Source of the DNA: a bacterium
GTDB taxonomy: Bacteria > Elusimicrobiota > Elusimicrobia > UBA1565 > UBA9628
Length of the DNA: 47,721 nucleotides
Assembly: GCA_021810245.1 (NCBI GenBank)
Contig: JAJZJF010000006.1
Coordinates: 1-47,721 of the forward strand
Reading direction: 5' to 3'
Positions within the stretch are counted from its first letter, which is position 1, and each line of letters begins with the position of its first letter. Shown piece by piece: positions 1 to 12,800 of the stretch. The notes below the pieces were generated by a model that did not search any database, had not been told where the DNA came from, and saw only the letters and a list, made by a program, of their open reading frames with translations. A program made the translations under genes and the position numbers.

Positions 1-895
1 ACTCCATAAACAGTGGATCCAAACTGAAGCCCCGCTTCCATGGGACTCGGCGTCCCCGTTTTTCCAAACGGCTGAGCGCAAACTTTTCCTTGATTGAGAG
101 TCTCTCCCGGCAAGACCGCCAAAAGACGGCTGGCCGGCTGACCCACGATGGGAACCGGCGTCGAAGGATTATCGGAATTAGGATAGACCCCCGCGCCCGA
201 AGCCGCCAAGGTTTGATTTCCCGCCGTAACAAAGATATGGTTAACCGTCGTTGAACCGGTGAAAACCAAGGGAGCGCTTGAGTTCTCGCAATAATCATTG
301 GGATCTGAACTCAACAAATTAACAGTCACCGAACTTGAAACGGTCAAGTTCCAGAATTGATCGGTGACTTGAACCAAGAACGGAACGGGAGTCCCGTCCG
401 TAAATGAAGAGGGCGAACCGCTCACTCCGTTCGATGTTCCCGGCGCCGGGGTTTGTCCGCTGGGATAATCGGCGATGACTTGAACTTGATACGGACTCGC
501 TGGCTGCACCGTGATCGGCAAAACTCCAAAGATAGAGGAATTGTTAGACTGCTCTACCCGCAATTGCCTATTTCCCGCTTTACGGATTAAAACATCGGTA
601 AATGTGTGAATACCGTTGTCGCCCCCCACGCCTGAGGTAAAGGTATAGGCCGAAGGAAGCCCGTAGGCGAGATCATGAGCGTAATTACCATTGTCGCCCA
701 TCACTTCAGGGCCACCGGGAACCCCGTCAATATAGAAGCTCACATTTCCCTGATATCCGCTCGCGCGGTTGCCGTTGGCGTCAATGGCTTCAACCGTCAT
801 GCTAATTTCAGATCCGTTGGAACCGGCAACCGAAGGGTTCGAGCTAATCGTCACGTTAAAACCGACCGCAGGAGCCGCGATGAAAAATAGCGGCC
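1..895 (-). other. Invasin/Big_1-like modules at the left edge of the giant protein
   Basis: After the last Ig-like unit (ends DNAGNVENV, about 905-940) the sequence type changes. FNVTISSNPSVAGS leads to TVEAIDANGNRASGYQGNV, a YTFTSGVGGDNGIHTF strand, then a second module with FLVQVTDQFWN and a third beginning AVLPGETLNQGK and AGLQFGSTVYG. The pattern 'V.A.D..GN...gy.G.v ... nGvhtFt' is typical of invasin/Big_1-like domains. This region probably continues past the edge. Confidence 0.7.
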
Positions 896-3800
896 CGTTA
901 TTAATCACGTTTTCGACATTGCCCGCATTGTCAATTGAGCGCGACCAGGTGTAATACTGTTGACCGTCCTGCCAACAGGGAACATTGTTGGTATTAGGGC
1001 TCGGACAGACAAGGCCAGTATAGGTCCAATCCCCCAATCCATCAGAGCCGTAGTTGGCGTTGACCCAAACAGGCGGGGTCGTGACTGATCCCGCCGCAAC
1101 CCAGGTCGAGCCATTCCACCAATATCCGGTTGAGTCCCAGCCAGGATAGGCAACGGGGCCGGAGGTCTCGGCGTAGGGCGCGGTATCTAAAAAGATAGCG
1201 ACCTGAATCGCGCCTTTCTGCCACGTGGGCGAAGCTCCGGGATAGACTCCAGATCCTGTTCCCGCAATCCCACTGGTAAAGCCCGGATCGGAAGCGCCGC
1301 CGGAAATAATCTCATCCTGGGCGTCGGTCGCGCCGTTAGAAGGAGAAATGACATTTGAGGTCGGCGGCACGGTGTCAAAGAGAACTTCAGAAGCGCTCAC
1401 CGCCGTTTGAACATTGGTCGCGACATCGGTCGCGGAAGAATAGAAAATGTAATGATCGCCATTGACAAAAGAGAGGCTGCCATTGAGATAGGTCCAAGAA
1501 GAGATATAGAGACTCGGAGTAATCCACATTTGACTTGCGGAGTTAAATCCCGTCCCATTAAAATAGTTCGCTGTCTCATTTTGATAAATTGAAATGACAT
1601 CGGATTTAACTCCGCTGGCGTCGTCAGCCGCGGTTCCGATGAGTTCCCCAATGGAATTTTGAGCGGAGTTAGGCGGCGGGTTTTGAAGACCCGAAGTCGG
1701 CGGAACATTGTCGAAATTAAAGGTCGCGGTCGAATACAGGGTCTGGACGTTTCCGGCGGCGTCAACGGCCTGAGTAATTAAATTAAAGGTCATTCCATCA
1801 GGAGGCAGATTTCCCCCGCCGCCATGCCAAGAGAAATTATTTGAAGTGGGATCGTTAAAATCAACGCCCGTATAACTCCAGGGAATCGCCGAACCCTCGG
1901 CGCCCGTCACATTGAGCGGAACAAACCCGGGGGTCGTTGTCCAATGCGGCAAAACCGTCTCCCAATAATTGGTGACTCCATTGGTGGAGTACCACATCTC
2001 AAGCGAGACATTCGTAATCGGAGCGTAATTATCCAAGGCGGTGCCGTTAATAATCGTCATCGAATCGAACCATATACCATTAGGAGATGGGAAGGTCACC
2101 AAGGAACTGGGTGGAACATTGGTGAACCCAAAGGTCGTCGAGGTAACGGTATAGTTTCCGGCATCGTCTAAAACCCAAACGTCTATGCGATATCCCGATC
2201 CCGTCGCCCAGTCTCTGGGCTGCCAATTAATAACGGAGGTATTAAAAGCCCAATTAAAGGGCGCTCCAGTCGAAGAAGAAGAATTGGCGACATTCCACGC
2301 GGAAGTGGAGGTCTCTGGTAAATCAAATTTATTATCCAATGAATCCCAGGCCTCGGCCAAGCTGATATCGTAAATGCGAACGCGGGGAAATAAGACGTTA
2401 AAATCTCCCGGCGCATTATCCTGGGCTGTGCCCGTGATATCGGGGACGGAATTGTAATACTTATCCTGGAGTGGAAATTGAACGACGGCAGTCGGAGAAG
2501 ACGCGTCAAAATAGAAGCTGTTTTGGGTCGTCACCGTTTGAGTGTTGGTCGCCAAATCAAAAGCTTGCGATGTCACTATGTATTGCGATCCATTGGCAAA
2601 ACCGCCGGAATTGTTGGATGGCGGAAGATTGGAAGTATCCGTCCAGGGATAAACTCCGCCTACGGGGACTCCCAACACGGCGCCGCTAAGCCAAACTCCC
2701 GTTGGACCGCAGGTCCCGGTAAAGGCCGATCCCGTCCAGCAGGAATTTTGACTGACAGATTCAATCTGGGTCTTAACTCCCGCGACTCCTGAAGGAGTTG
2801 CGCCGGGATCTTCGGCCGTTCCGGTGATAGAACTGATATTGTTGACATATGAAACGTTTGCCGGGAAAGTGGGCGCCGACAACGGGGGAGTCGTGTCCCA
2901 CTCAATCGTAATTGAAACGGGAGCGGTCAAAACGCCGGATAAATTGGCGGCCTCGGCATAGACGTTGTATTTGCGTCCCGTCGTTGGGGCAATGGGGGGC
3001 CAGGTCGAGCTAATCCAGCTGAAATTGGGGGCTGTCCCTGTCACCGGCGCGTTAAACCAAATAGGCGTCGTTGATGAAAAAGTGGAAGTCACCCCGCTGT
3101 AATACATCAAGGTATCGGCCTCTTGGAAGGCAACCGAGGCATATGAAATTCCAAATTGATCGGAAGCGGTTCCGGCAAGGGTCGCAGCAGCATTGAGGTT
3201 TCCGCCCACAGAGGGAAGTCCCTGGGGCGCGGTAATTGCAATTCCCGGAGCGGTCGTGTCATAAGTAAAGGTCATCGAAGACGCCGAGGAAACGGGTTCG
3301 ACGTTTCCGGCGTTATCGGTGACCTGAACCCAAACGCGGTAAGTGTATTTTGTGGTCAATGGCGGCGCGCCCATATTCCAAAAGCCAGCTGAGTAAGTTC
3401 CGGCAATTGCGCTGTTGGAGATCGGGTAAAAGATTGGGCAGCCGGTCAAAGTAAATGTCCCGCCCGTGATTGTGCCGTTCCAGCATCCATTCCCAGGGCT
3501 CACCTGGCCAATAGCGACCGCGATTTGAGAGGCATTGGACACTCCCGAAGGGTTGGGACCCACGTCCTGGGCAGTTCCGGTGATGGTCGTCAAAGAGGCG
3601 ATGACCGCGCCGTTTGTTGGAGAAGTGACGACTCCCGTCGGCGGTATCGTGTCGACCACGACTTGAGAATTAATGGAAGAGGAATAGGCTTCGACATTGC
3701 CCGCGGGATAAGCGTTATCGGTCCCCGAAGTCGTCAAATAGTAAGAATCTCCAGAGATTAGATCTGCCACCGGCGGCACATATGCGGCATTAAGCGACCA

Positions 3801-6800
3801 GCTGGACTGATAGACCGGGACAATGGCGTTTCCGCCTAAAACCGGGCAAGGCGGAGCCTGAAACGAGGTCCCATTCCAACAAGTGTCGTTGCTGATATTA
3901 TTAATTTCGATGTCGACCGTCGTCACCGTCCCGGTGTCGGCGCCGGTCTGGGTTTGGTCCTCCATCGTTCCATAAATCTGGGCGATGCCGCCGGCGTTAA
4001 TATAGGTCCCGCTTGCCGGTAAGACGACAGCGGTAATCGGCGGGGTATTGTCGAAAACGATGTTATAGGTTGAATAAGGAACCGAGAAATTTCCCGCCGC
4101 ATCTTCCGAGCGCGCGATAATCGCGTATTGGTCGCCGCTAATCCAAGGAATGGCCGTCGCCGTCGACCAATTCACCCAAGAATTAGCGGTCGTCGCCGTC
4201 ATCCAGTCGCAACTGGTCTGATCAAAAGCCCCCGCCGCCGGATTCCAGAAGTCTCCCAAGCCTCCGGTCAATTGCTGGACGCACACTTGAACTTGAGCGA
4301 GTTGATCCGGCGCCGCAACCGAGGCCGTCCCGGAAATGGGAGACACCGAACTCATGCGGAAATTTCCCGGCGGCTCAGGCGTTGACGCCGGCGGAGTGGA
4401 AAGCCCGACCAAGGGCAAGGTCGTATCAAAAACAAATTCGTTTGAGCTCACCCCAACGGCAAAGACGTTTTGAACGTTGGAGGCCAGGTCTTCGGCCTTG
4501 GACAAAACCAAATACTGGTGTTCGTTAACCCAGGCAATATTGGAATAACTCCAGGAGCAACTCGCCGGGCTCCCAACGACATTCTGGCAATTTCCCCCCA
4601 CCGGGAAATAATCCGGACACGCCCCGCCAAAACTTCCAGTCCCCGTGCTGTAACAAACCCCCGTCGTCAAATCTTCAATTGAGATCGTCACCGTCGCAAT
4701 TCCCACATTGTCGGTCGCCGTTCCTGAAATCGTCGCAAGCGAGTTATAAAACGCGCCGCTTGACGGCGTAATGATTCCAGCTATCGGCGCCTCATTATCG
4801 AAGGTGAAACTTCCAATATTTGCGATCGTCTGATTATTGGCGGAATCTTCTCCAAAGGCCCGCACTAAATACTCAACGCTGTTGACCAAATAATTCGTCG
4901 GCGAAATTGCCTTATTCCATTGCCACAAATCCGGGCTCCCCACCGTAAATGAAGAGGTCGAGCTATAAACCGGACTATTCGACGTAAACGTCGCCCCATT
5001 CCACCAACCTCCATTCCCATTGGCCGAAGACAAGGCAATCGACAAACTCGTGACAAACCCCGGAGAATCCGTAATCGTTCCAGAGGCATCGGCAATAGAG
5101 GCGTTGACATATGCCGAAGTAAGCAATGTCACCGTCGGACCTTCAATATCAAACAAAAACGCCGCCGAAGAAATGGAAGTCTGGACATTCCCCGCCAAAT
5201 CCGTCGCGGAAGAGTAAATCACGTAATTGTGATTATTCTCCCAGGGTTGCGGCGAAAAATTATAGAACCAGGAATTAGTCGAGCCTTCCGCCGCGAACCA
5301 ATTGGGACTATTTAAATCAAAGGTGCTTGTCGCTAAATCATAATACTGCCCGGTCCCCGCATCCTCCACAGCCAAGGAAACGGTGGAGAGCCCGACAACG
5401 GCAGGGAAAGCGGCAAGCGCTGTCCCAGAAACCGTGGGCAAGCTGTTAAGTTGCGCTTGACTGGGAATGACAATCAAAGAATTGGGCGGCGTGGTATCGA
5501 AGAAAACGGTTGAGGGAAGAGACGCGGCATAAGACTCAATGTTGCCAGAAGGATTGGCGTTATCAATACCTTGGGTCGTCAAATAATAGGACGTGCCAGA
5601 ATTAAGAGTCGGCAAAAGACTTGAAAGCGTCCAGGTCGAGACATATACGCTCACCTGCCCCAGACTTGATTCCAATGCGATAGAGCCTATCTGCCAAGCA
5701 GTTCCGTTCCAATAATAACCATCCGTCAAACGAGTGATTTCAATATTGACTTGAGACACGGTTCCGGAAGACAAAGGCGCAAGCGGCTCATCGACCATCG
5801 TACCGGATATCGCGGCAAGATTATTAATAAAGGAGTTGTTGGATGGGACGGCAACGGCCGTCAGCGGCGGTGTATTGTCATAAACCACGGTAAAGGTGTC
5901 ATAGGGAATAGAAAAGTTGCCGGCCTGATCCTTGGCACGCGCCTGAATTGAATACTCAACTCCGCTGGTCCAGGAAATTGCGGGACTGGTGCTCCAAGAA
6001 GCGGAATAGCCAGAAACCGTCATGGTCGTCCAAGCCAAATCGGGACTTGTTGGAGCGATATCAAAAGCGCGAGTTCCCGGGTCCCAATAATACTGAATAG
6101 CCGTGTCCGTTAATTGCTGGACACGGACATTGACTAGAGACAGTTGATCGGGAGAGGCAACAGAAGCCGTCCCTGAAATCGCCGTGAGGCTATTTGTACG
6201 ATAATTAGGTTGATATCCCGCTCCCGGGGGGTTGGTCAGCCCTATGGTCGGCAAGGTCGTGTCAAAGACAAATTCATTAGAGCTAATTCCAACGGCAAAC
6301 GTATTTTGAACGTTTTGAGCTAAATCCGTTCCCTGAGAGACCACCAAATACTGGTGTTCATTAACCCAGGCAATATTGGAATAACTCCAGGAACAATTCG
6401 CCGGATTTCCAACGACATTCTGGCAACTTCCCCCCACCGGGAAATAATCCGGACACGCTCCAGCAAAGCTAGATGTCCCCGTGCTGTAACAAACCCCCGT
6501 CGTCAAATCCTCAATTGAGATTGTCACCGTCGCAATTCCCACATTGTCGGTCGCCGTCCCTGAAATCGTCGGCAAACTATTGTAAAACGCTCCGCTGGAC
6601 GGAACGACAATTCCCGCGATCGGCGCCTCATTATCAAAAGTAAAGCTTCCAATATTGGCAATCGTCTGATTATTGGCGGAATCTTCTCCAAAGGCCCGCA
6701 CTAAATACTCAACGCTGTTGACCAAATAATTCGTCGGCGAAATCGCCTTATTCCATTGCCACAAATCCGGGCTCCCCACCGTAAATGAAGAGGTCGAGCT

Positions 6801-9800
6801 ATAAACCGGCGTATTCGACGTAAACGTCGCCCCATTCCACCAACCGCCATTCCCATTGGCCGAAGACAAGGCAATCGACAAACTCGTCACAAACCCCGGA
6901 GAATCCGTAATCGTTCCAGAGGCATCGGCAATAGAGGCGTTGACATATGCCGAAGTAAGCAATGTCACCGTCGGACCTTCAATATCAAACAAAAACGCCG
7001 CCGAAGAAATGGAAGTCTGGACATTCCCCGCCAAATCCGTCGCGGAAGAGTAAATCACGTAATTGTGATTATTCTCCCAGGGTTGCGGCGAAAAATTATA
7101 GAACCAGGAATTAGTCGAGCCTTCCGCAGCGAACCAATTGGGACTATTTAAATCAAAGGTGCTCGTCGCTAAATCATAATACTGCCCGGTCCCCGCATCC
7201 TCCACAGCCAAGGAAACGGTGGAGAGTTGAACATCCGAAAAAGCCGCCGCCGCGCTTCCGCTGGTCTGCGCCAAACTATTGAGCTGCCCTTGATTGGGAA
7301 TGGATATAAAGGAAGTGGGAGAGACATCATTAAAGGTAATCGTCGAGCCGCCGGCGCTGTAAAACCCTTCCACATTTCCGGCATTGTCGGTGGCGGAAGC
7401 CGTAATGTAATAAGAAGCTCCGCTGGTCAGTTGAGCGGTCGTTAGCCCGCTGTAAGACCAAGGCGCGGTCGAGGCCAAGGTAAAGGAAAATAGAGAGCTT
7501 GAGTTAAAGGAACTTCCGCCCCACCACTGTCCAGTCTGATTATCGCGAATCGCGACTTGAACCAAGGACACTCCCGAGTCATAGGGCGCGCCCGGATCGT
7601 AGGAAGTGCCGCTAATCTGAGAGAGAGAATTGATATAGGAGCCGTTGGCGGGAGACAAGACATTAGAGACCGGCGGAACGGTATCATAGAGGAAAGTGCG
7701 GGTCGAGGTCACGAGGTCAAAATTGCCCGCCGCGTCTTCGGCCATGGCGTTGACGCTGTAAATCGTCGCATTTGAGAAGGTAAATGTCGCAAACCAGGTG
7801 GTCCAGGCCGAAGAGCCCGACAAGGTCGTCGAAGAGATAAACCAGGCATTGGAAGCGGAGATATTGTCAAAGCTGTGGGCTGATTCATCCCAGTATTCAG
7901 TAATATTTTGATCAAAGAATCTGACCCAAACCGCTTGAAGGGGAACATTGGCCTCCGCAGACGCCGCGGTTCCGGATATCTGGGTCAAAGAGTTTTGCGG
8001 ATTATTGTTGGGTGGAAGCGTGATATCGGTCGTCGGAGCGGAAGAGTCAAAAACAAAGGTGTCGCAACTTTGAAGAGAGACGTTTCCGACTTCATCCAAA
8101 GCCTGGGAGCAAACCTCATACTGCGTTCCGTTGACCCAGGTCGGAGTCGAACCCGTAAAACTCCAGTTCGCGCTTTGAGCTCCCGCTGTCACCCCCGAGG
8201 CGTTAAGCCAGGTCTGAGCCGCGACGGCAAAACTCGTCCCGTTCCAAAAGTTCCCGCCAGAACCCGGATTAATTTCAATTGAAACTTGAACAGCTTGAAG
8301 CCCGGAATAGAGCCCAGGCGGTCCCGGATCAATGGCGGTTCCCGATAGAGTTGAAAGCGGACCGGAAACATAGGCCGAGGAAGTGCTGGGAATTAAAAGT
8401 TGGTCATCCGGAGGGGCGGAGTCCCAAACAAAAGCCGCGGTCGCCCCTTGAGAAAGATTTCCGGCCAAATCATATAAACGGGCATTGGCTTGATATTCGA
8501 CCGCATTTTGCCAACCATTGACTCCGGAGGGCTCAGGATAACTCCAGGTCGCGGTCCCGGTGGCCGTGTTCCATGTATTAGCAGAGCTAACCCAAGAGCT
8601 TCCGTTCCAATAGGTCTGACTACTGAGCGGGCCGCTTGACAAACGCACCTGAACCTCGGCGACCCCGGTCAGAGGACTGACGGGAATATCCGTCGCCGTT
8701 CCGGAAATATCGGGCAAGGGCTTATTGGGACCGTAAAACGCGCCCGCAACCGGCTTGATAATCACCGGCGGAACGGTCTGCGTGTCATACATGAAGACGT
8801 TCGTTGATCCCGCCACATTGACGTTTCCGGCGTTGTCGACTCCGTAGGCAAATAAAGTGTAGAGGTTTCCCGAAGTCCATGCCCCGGCAAGAGAGCTGTC
8901 GGTATAAGTCCAGGTTCCGGAACTAAATCCGGGGCCCGTTCCTCCAGTATAAGTCGGCGAGAGATTTGTCACCGTCATCGAGCTCCATGAGAAATTGGGG
9001 GTGGTCACGGTTCCCGTCCAATAATAGGTGTTTCCATCCGACAAAACCTCGCTGATTCGGAGATTCATTTGATGAACTCCGGAATAATCATCGGAAGCCG
9101 TGCCGGAAATGGAGGAAACGGAATTAGTCGAGGTCTCGGTCGCGGGAGAGGTAATCGCGCTTAAGGGCGGAACATCGTCAAAGCCGAAAATATTTGAGGA
9201 CACTCCCACGCTAAACACGCTCTGAACATTTCCGGCGTTGTCGGTTCCGCGAGACAAGGCGAGGTATTGAACTCCGGAAGTCAAGCTCGGAGTTCCCACG
9301 CCCCAGTTCCAGGTTCCGGAACTTGAACCCGTAAAAGAAACCGTGTTCCACGCAAGCCCCGAAGCATAGGCCGTTCCATTCCACCAGGTATTGAAATTGG
9401 GGCCGGAGCTGACAGCAATTTGAACGGAGCCGTTCGGGTAAATTCCGGAGTCGGCCGGCTGACAAGTTCCTCCCGTACCGAAACAATCCGTCGCCGTTCC
9501 GTAAAGATCGTTGAGTTTATTGTAATAAGACCCATTGCTGGGAACAGTGAAGGCGGCCACCGGCGGCTGATTGTCAATGTCAAAGACATTTCCCGGGCCC
9601 GGAGTTTCTATATTTCCGGAAACGTCGATCGCTTTACTTAACACGCGGAAAACTCCGTTTAAGCCCCAAATTCCGGAGGTCGCGTAGGACCAATTGGCAG
9701 TGCCGACTGCGATAACCCAGGTTGAAATCAAGGATTGGAACTGAGTTCCATTCCAAATCTCATCATCTCCCCCGAGAGAACAGCCAACGGAATCCTCGAC

Positions 9801-12800
9801 CTGATCCGCGCCGAAACTCTTGATGCAGACTTCAACGGTTGAAACCGCGACCAGATCGGTCGCCGTTCCGTAAATGGAAGTGAGATTTTGGTAGGCTCCG
9901 CCATTGGGCGGCTGCTGAATGTAACTGGTCGGAGGCTGGGTATTGACCGAGAAATGGCGGTAGGCCCCGGGATTTTCGACATTGCCTGTCGGCAAAGCGG
10001 CGTCAGTCGCAACCGTATGAATCGTGTAACTAGATCCGCTGATAAAGCAGTTAGAACTGAAATTAAAGCTCCAGGGATCAAAGGGAGCGGTCCCTGTTGA
10101 CATCATGATTTCAGTTGAGGAATTAAAATCGCCTTGCGGACATCCCGGCTGGACAGGAGAAGCGGTCGGGTTCCACCAGGCTCCCGCGCCTTTGTCATAT
10201 TCGATGGAAAGTTGAAGCTGCGCGATCGGCGCTCCCGGAGTGGGAGATTGCGCGGTGCCGGTAATGGCGGTAAAAATATCGGTTGCGTTATATCCCAGCC
10301 CCTCGCCAGGAACCGTCACATAGGACACCGGCGGAACCGTGTCGTAGATAATCGTATAGGTCGAGTAAGGAGTTTGAAAATTCCCCGCGTTGTCAATGGC
10401 GAAAGCGACGATTTGATATTGATTTTGCGTCGTCAAAGCGGGGAGCGCATAACTCCATGAATTAGTTCCCGAAGCGGTGACCGTTGACGACGCTGATACC
10501 CAAGAAGTCCCGTTCCAATATTGGGCCGGGCTGGCCGTCAGATTCTCAATTTGAAGTTTGACCGTCCCCACTCCGCTGGCCAGGCCTCCAGGACCCGCGG
10601 GATCAGCCGCGGTTCCGGAGACCGAAGACAAGGAGGAATAGGTCGCGCCATTTTGCGGAGACTGAATAAAGGCTGTCGGAGGAGTGTTATCAAATAGAAC
10701 GGTTTCCGAGGAAACGGGAACGTTAAAGACGCTCTGCGTATTTCCCGCGTTGTCTATCGCGCGAGCCAAGACAATATAGTTTTTGCCCGAAGTCGGGGTC
10801 GCGAAAGAATAGTTCCAGGTTGCGGAAAGAACCCCGGTATTAGTTGTCGAAACATTCACCCAGTCAATAGAGGCCCCGGTAAAATTAGTCCCATTAAACC
10901 AATAGCCTCCTGTCTCGTCATACATCGCCGTTTGGACATTGTAGACGCCGGAGAAATCATCCGTCGCAGTTCCAACCAGGAAATCAAAAGAATTGACGTA
11001 TTGCGTTTGTGGCGTGGTGATCCCAGCCGTCGGCGCGACATTGTCAAACCCAAAAGTCGAGCCCCCCACGGTGAAGAATGATTCTACGTTTCCGGCATTG
11101 TCGGTCGCCGCCGCCGTAATGTAATAGGAGGTGGCGCTGGTTAAATTGGCAAAAAGAGTTCCTCCGGAGTTTGAGCTGTTATAGGTCCAAGAAGATCCCG
11201 CCGGCCACCAGCTTGCAAGGTAATTATAAGCCTGGGGACTTATTCCATCAAAAGCTCCTGATCCTCCGTCCCACCACTTTCCGTTTTTGAGATCTTCAAC
11301 CGCCAAAGAGATAGAAGCCACTCCCGAGCCTCCCAGTCCCAGGGCTTGAGAGTCGGTCGCGGTTCCATTGATTTGAGAGAGGGAATTGACAAATCCTCCC
11401 GGCGGAGCCACGACAAAACTCTCCGGTGCAACGGCGTCATAAAGGAAATTAACGGTTGAAGTAATCAAATCATAATTTCCCGCCTGGTCTTCCGCCATGG
11501 CCTCGACAGAATATTGAGTTCCAGTGGCAAAGGTGAAGGTGGCATGCCACTGCGTCCAGTTGGAAACCGTGGCGCTGGAGGGAAACCACGCCTGATCCGG
11601 CGGAAGAGTCGTTTGGCTCACCCAACCCTGCGTCGCATTGTCCCAGTAATCTCCTAATCCATTGTTAAAGAATCGCACCCAGACGGTTTGAAGAGGCACG
11701 CCATTGGCCCCGGCGGCGGTCCCTTGAATCTGAGTCAAACTCGCGTTTTGATCGCTGTTTAAAGTCGCCGGAACGGTAATCTTGGTCGTGGGTCCCGTGG
11801 TGTCAAACTCAAATGAATTGGAACTCACTCCAACAGTAAAAACGTCTTGGACGTTTCCGGCCAAATCCGTCGCCTTTGAGACAACTAAATAATTGTGACC
11901 ATTGGACCAGGGAATTCCGGAATAACTCCAGGCCCCGACGGTTCCTTGAGCCGGGAAATATCCCGGGCAAGCGGCGCCAAAACCGCTGACGGGATTGTAA
12001 CAGCCGCCCACGGTTAGGTCCTCAACGCTTAAGGCAATGGTTGAGACCCCAACATTGTCCGAGCTCGTGCCTGAAATCGTGCCGAGACTGTCATAATAAT
12101 CTCCATTGACCGGAAGCGTAATACCGGCCACCGGCGGCTGATCATCATAGGTCACGTTTCCAAGGTTTTGAACCCGAACTGTTCCCGCCTGGTTGGTGGC
12201 CTGACTTTGAATCAGATAGATCTGGGAATTAACCAAGAGGATAGTTGATGTCGAGAAGCTCCAGGAGATGGAAGTTCCCGGGTTGGGAACAAAGCTCGCG
12301 GGATAATAGCTTGGCGCGCTTCCGGTGTAGCTTGTCCCATTCCACCAGCCGCCCGCTCCGGCCGCAGACGAAACCGCAATCTGTAGATTAGTTCCGGAAA
12401 TTCCCGCCGGGCTGTCCACCCCAACTCCGGAAGCGAGATTGGTGACAGTCGCGTTGATATACTGAGAAGAGTTCATCGTGATCGTCGGCTCTTCCACGGC
12501 ATAAGTAAACGAATAAGAGCTGATGGCGGTCTCGATATTTCCGGCCACGTCGGTCGCGGTCGAAGAGAGGACGTAAGTATGCGCCTGTTCCCATGGCTGG
12601 GAGGCAAAAGAATAATTCCAGCTCGTCGTCGTCCCGCCGGCGGCAAACCAATTGGGAGAGCTTAAATCAAAAGTGCTGGTCGCTAAATCATAATATTGGC
12701 CCGTTCCGGAATCTTCAATTTCAATAGCCACCGTTGAAACGGGGATATAAGAGAACACGGCTTGGGAGGCTCCCGAAAGAGTCGCCAACGAATTGTAAAA

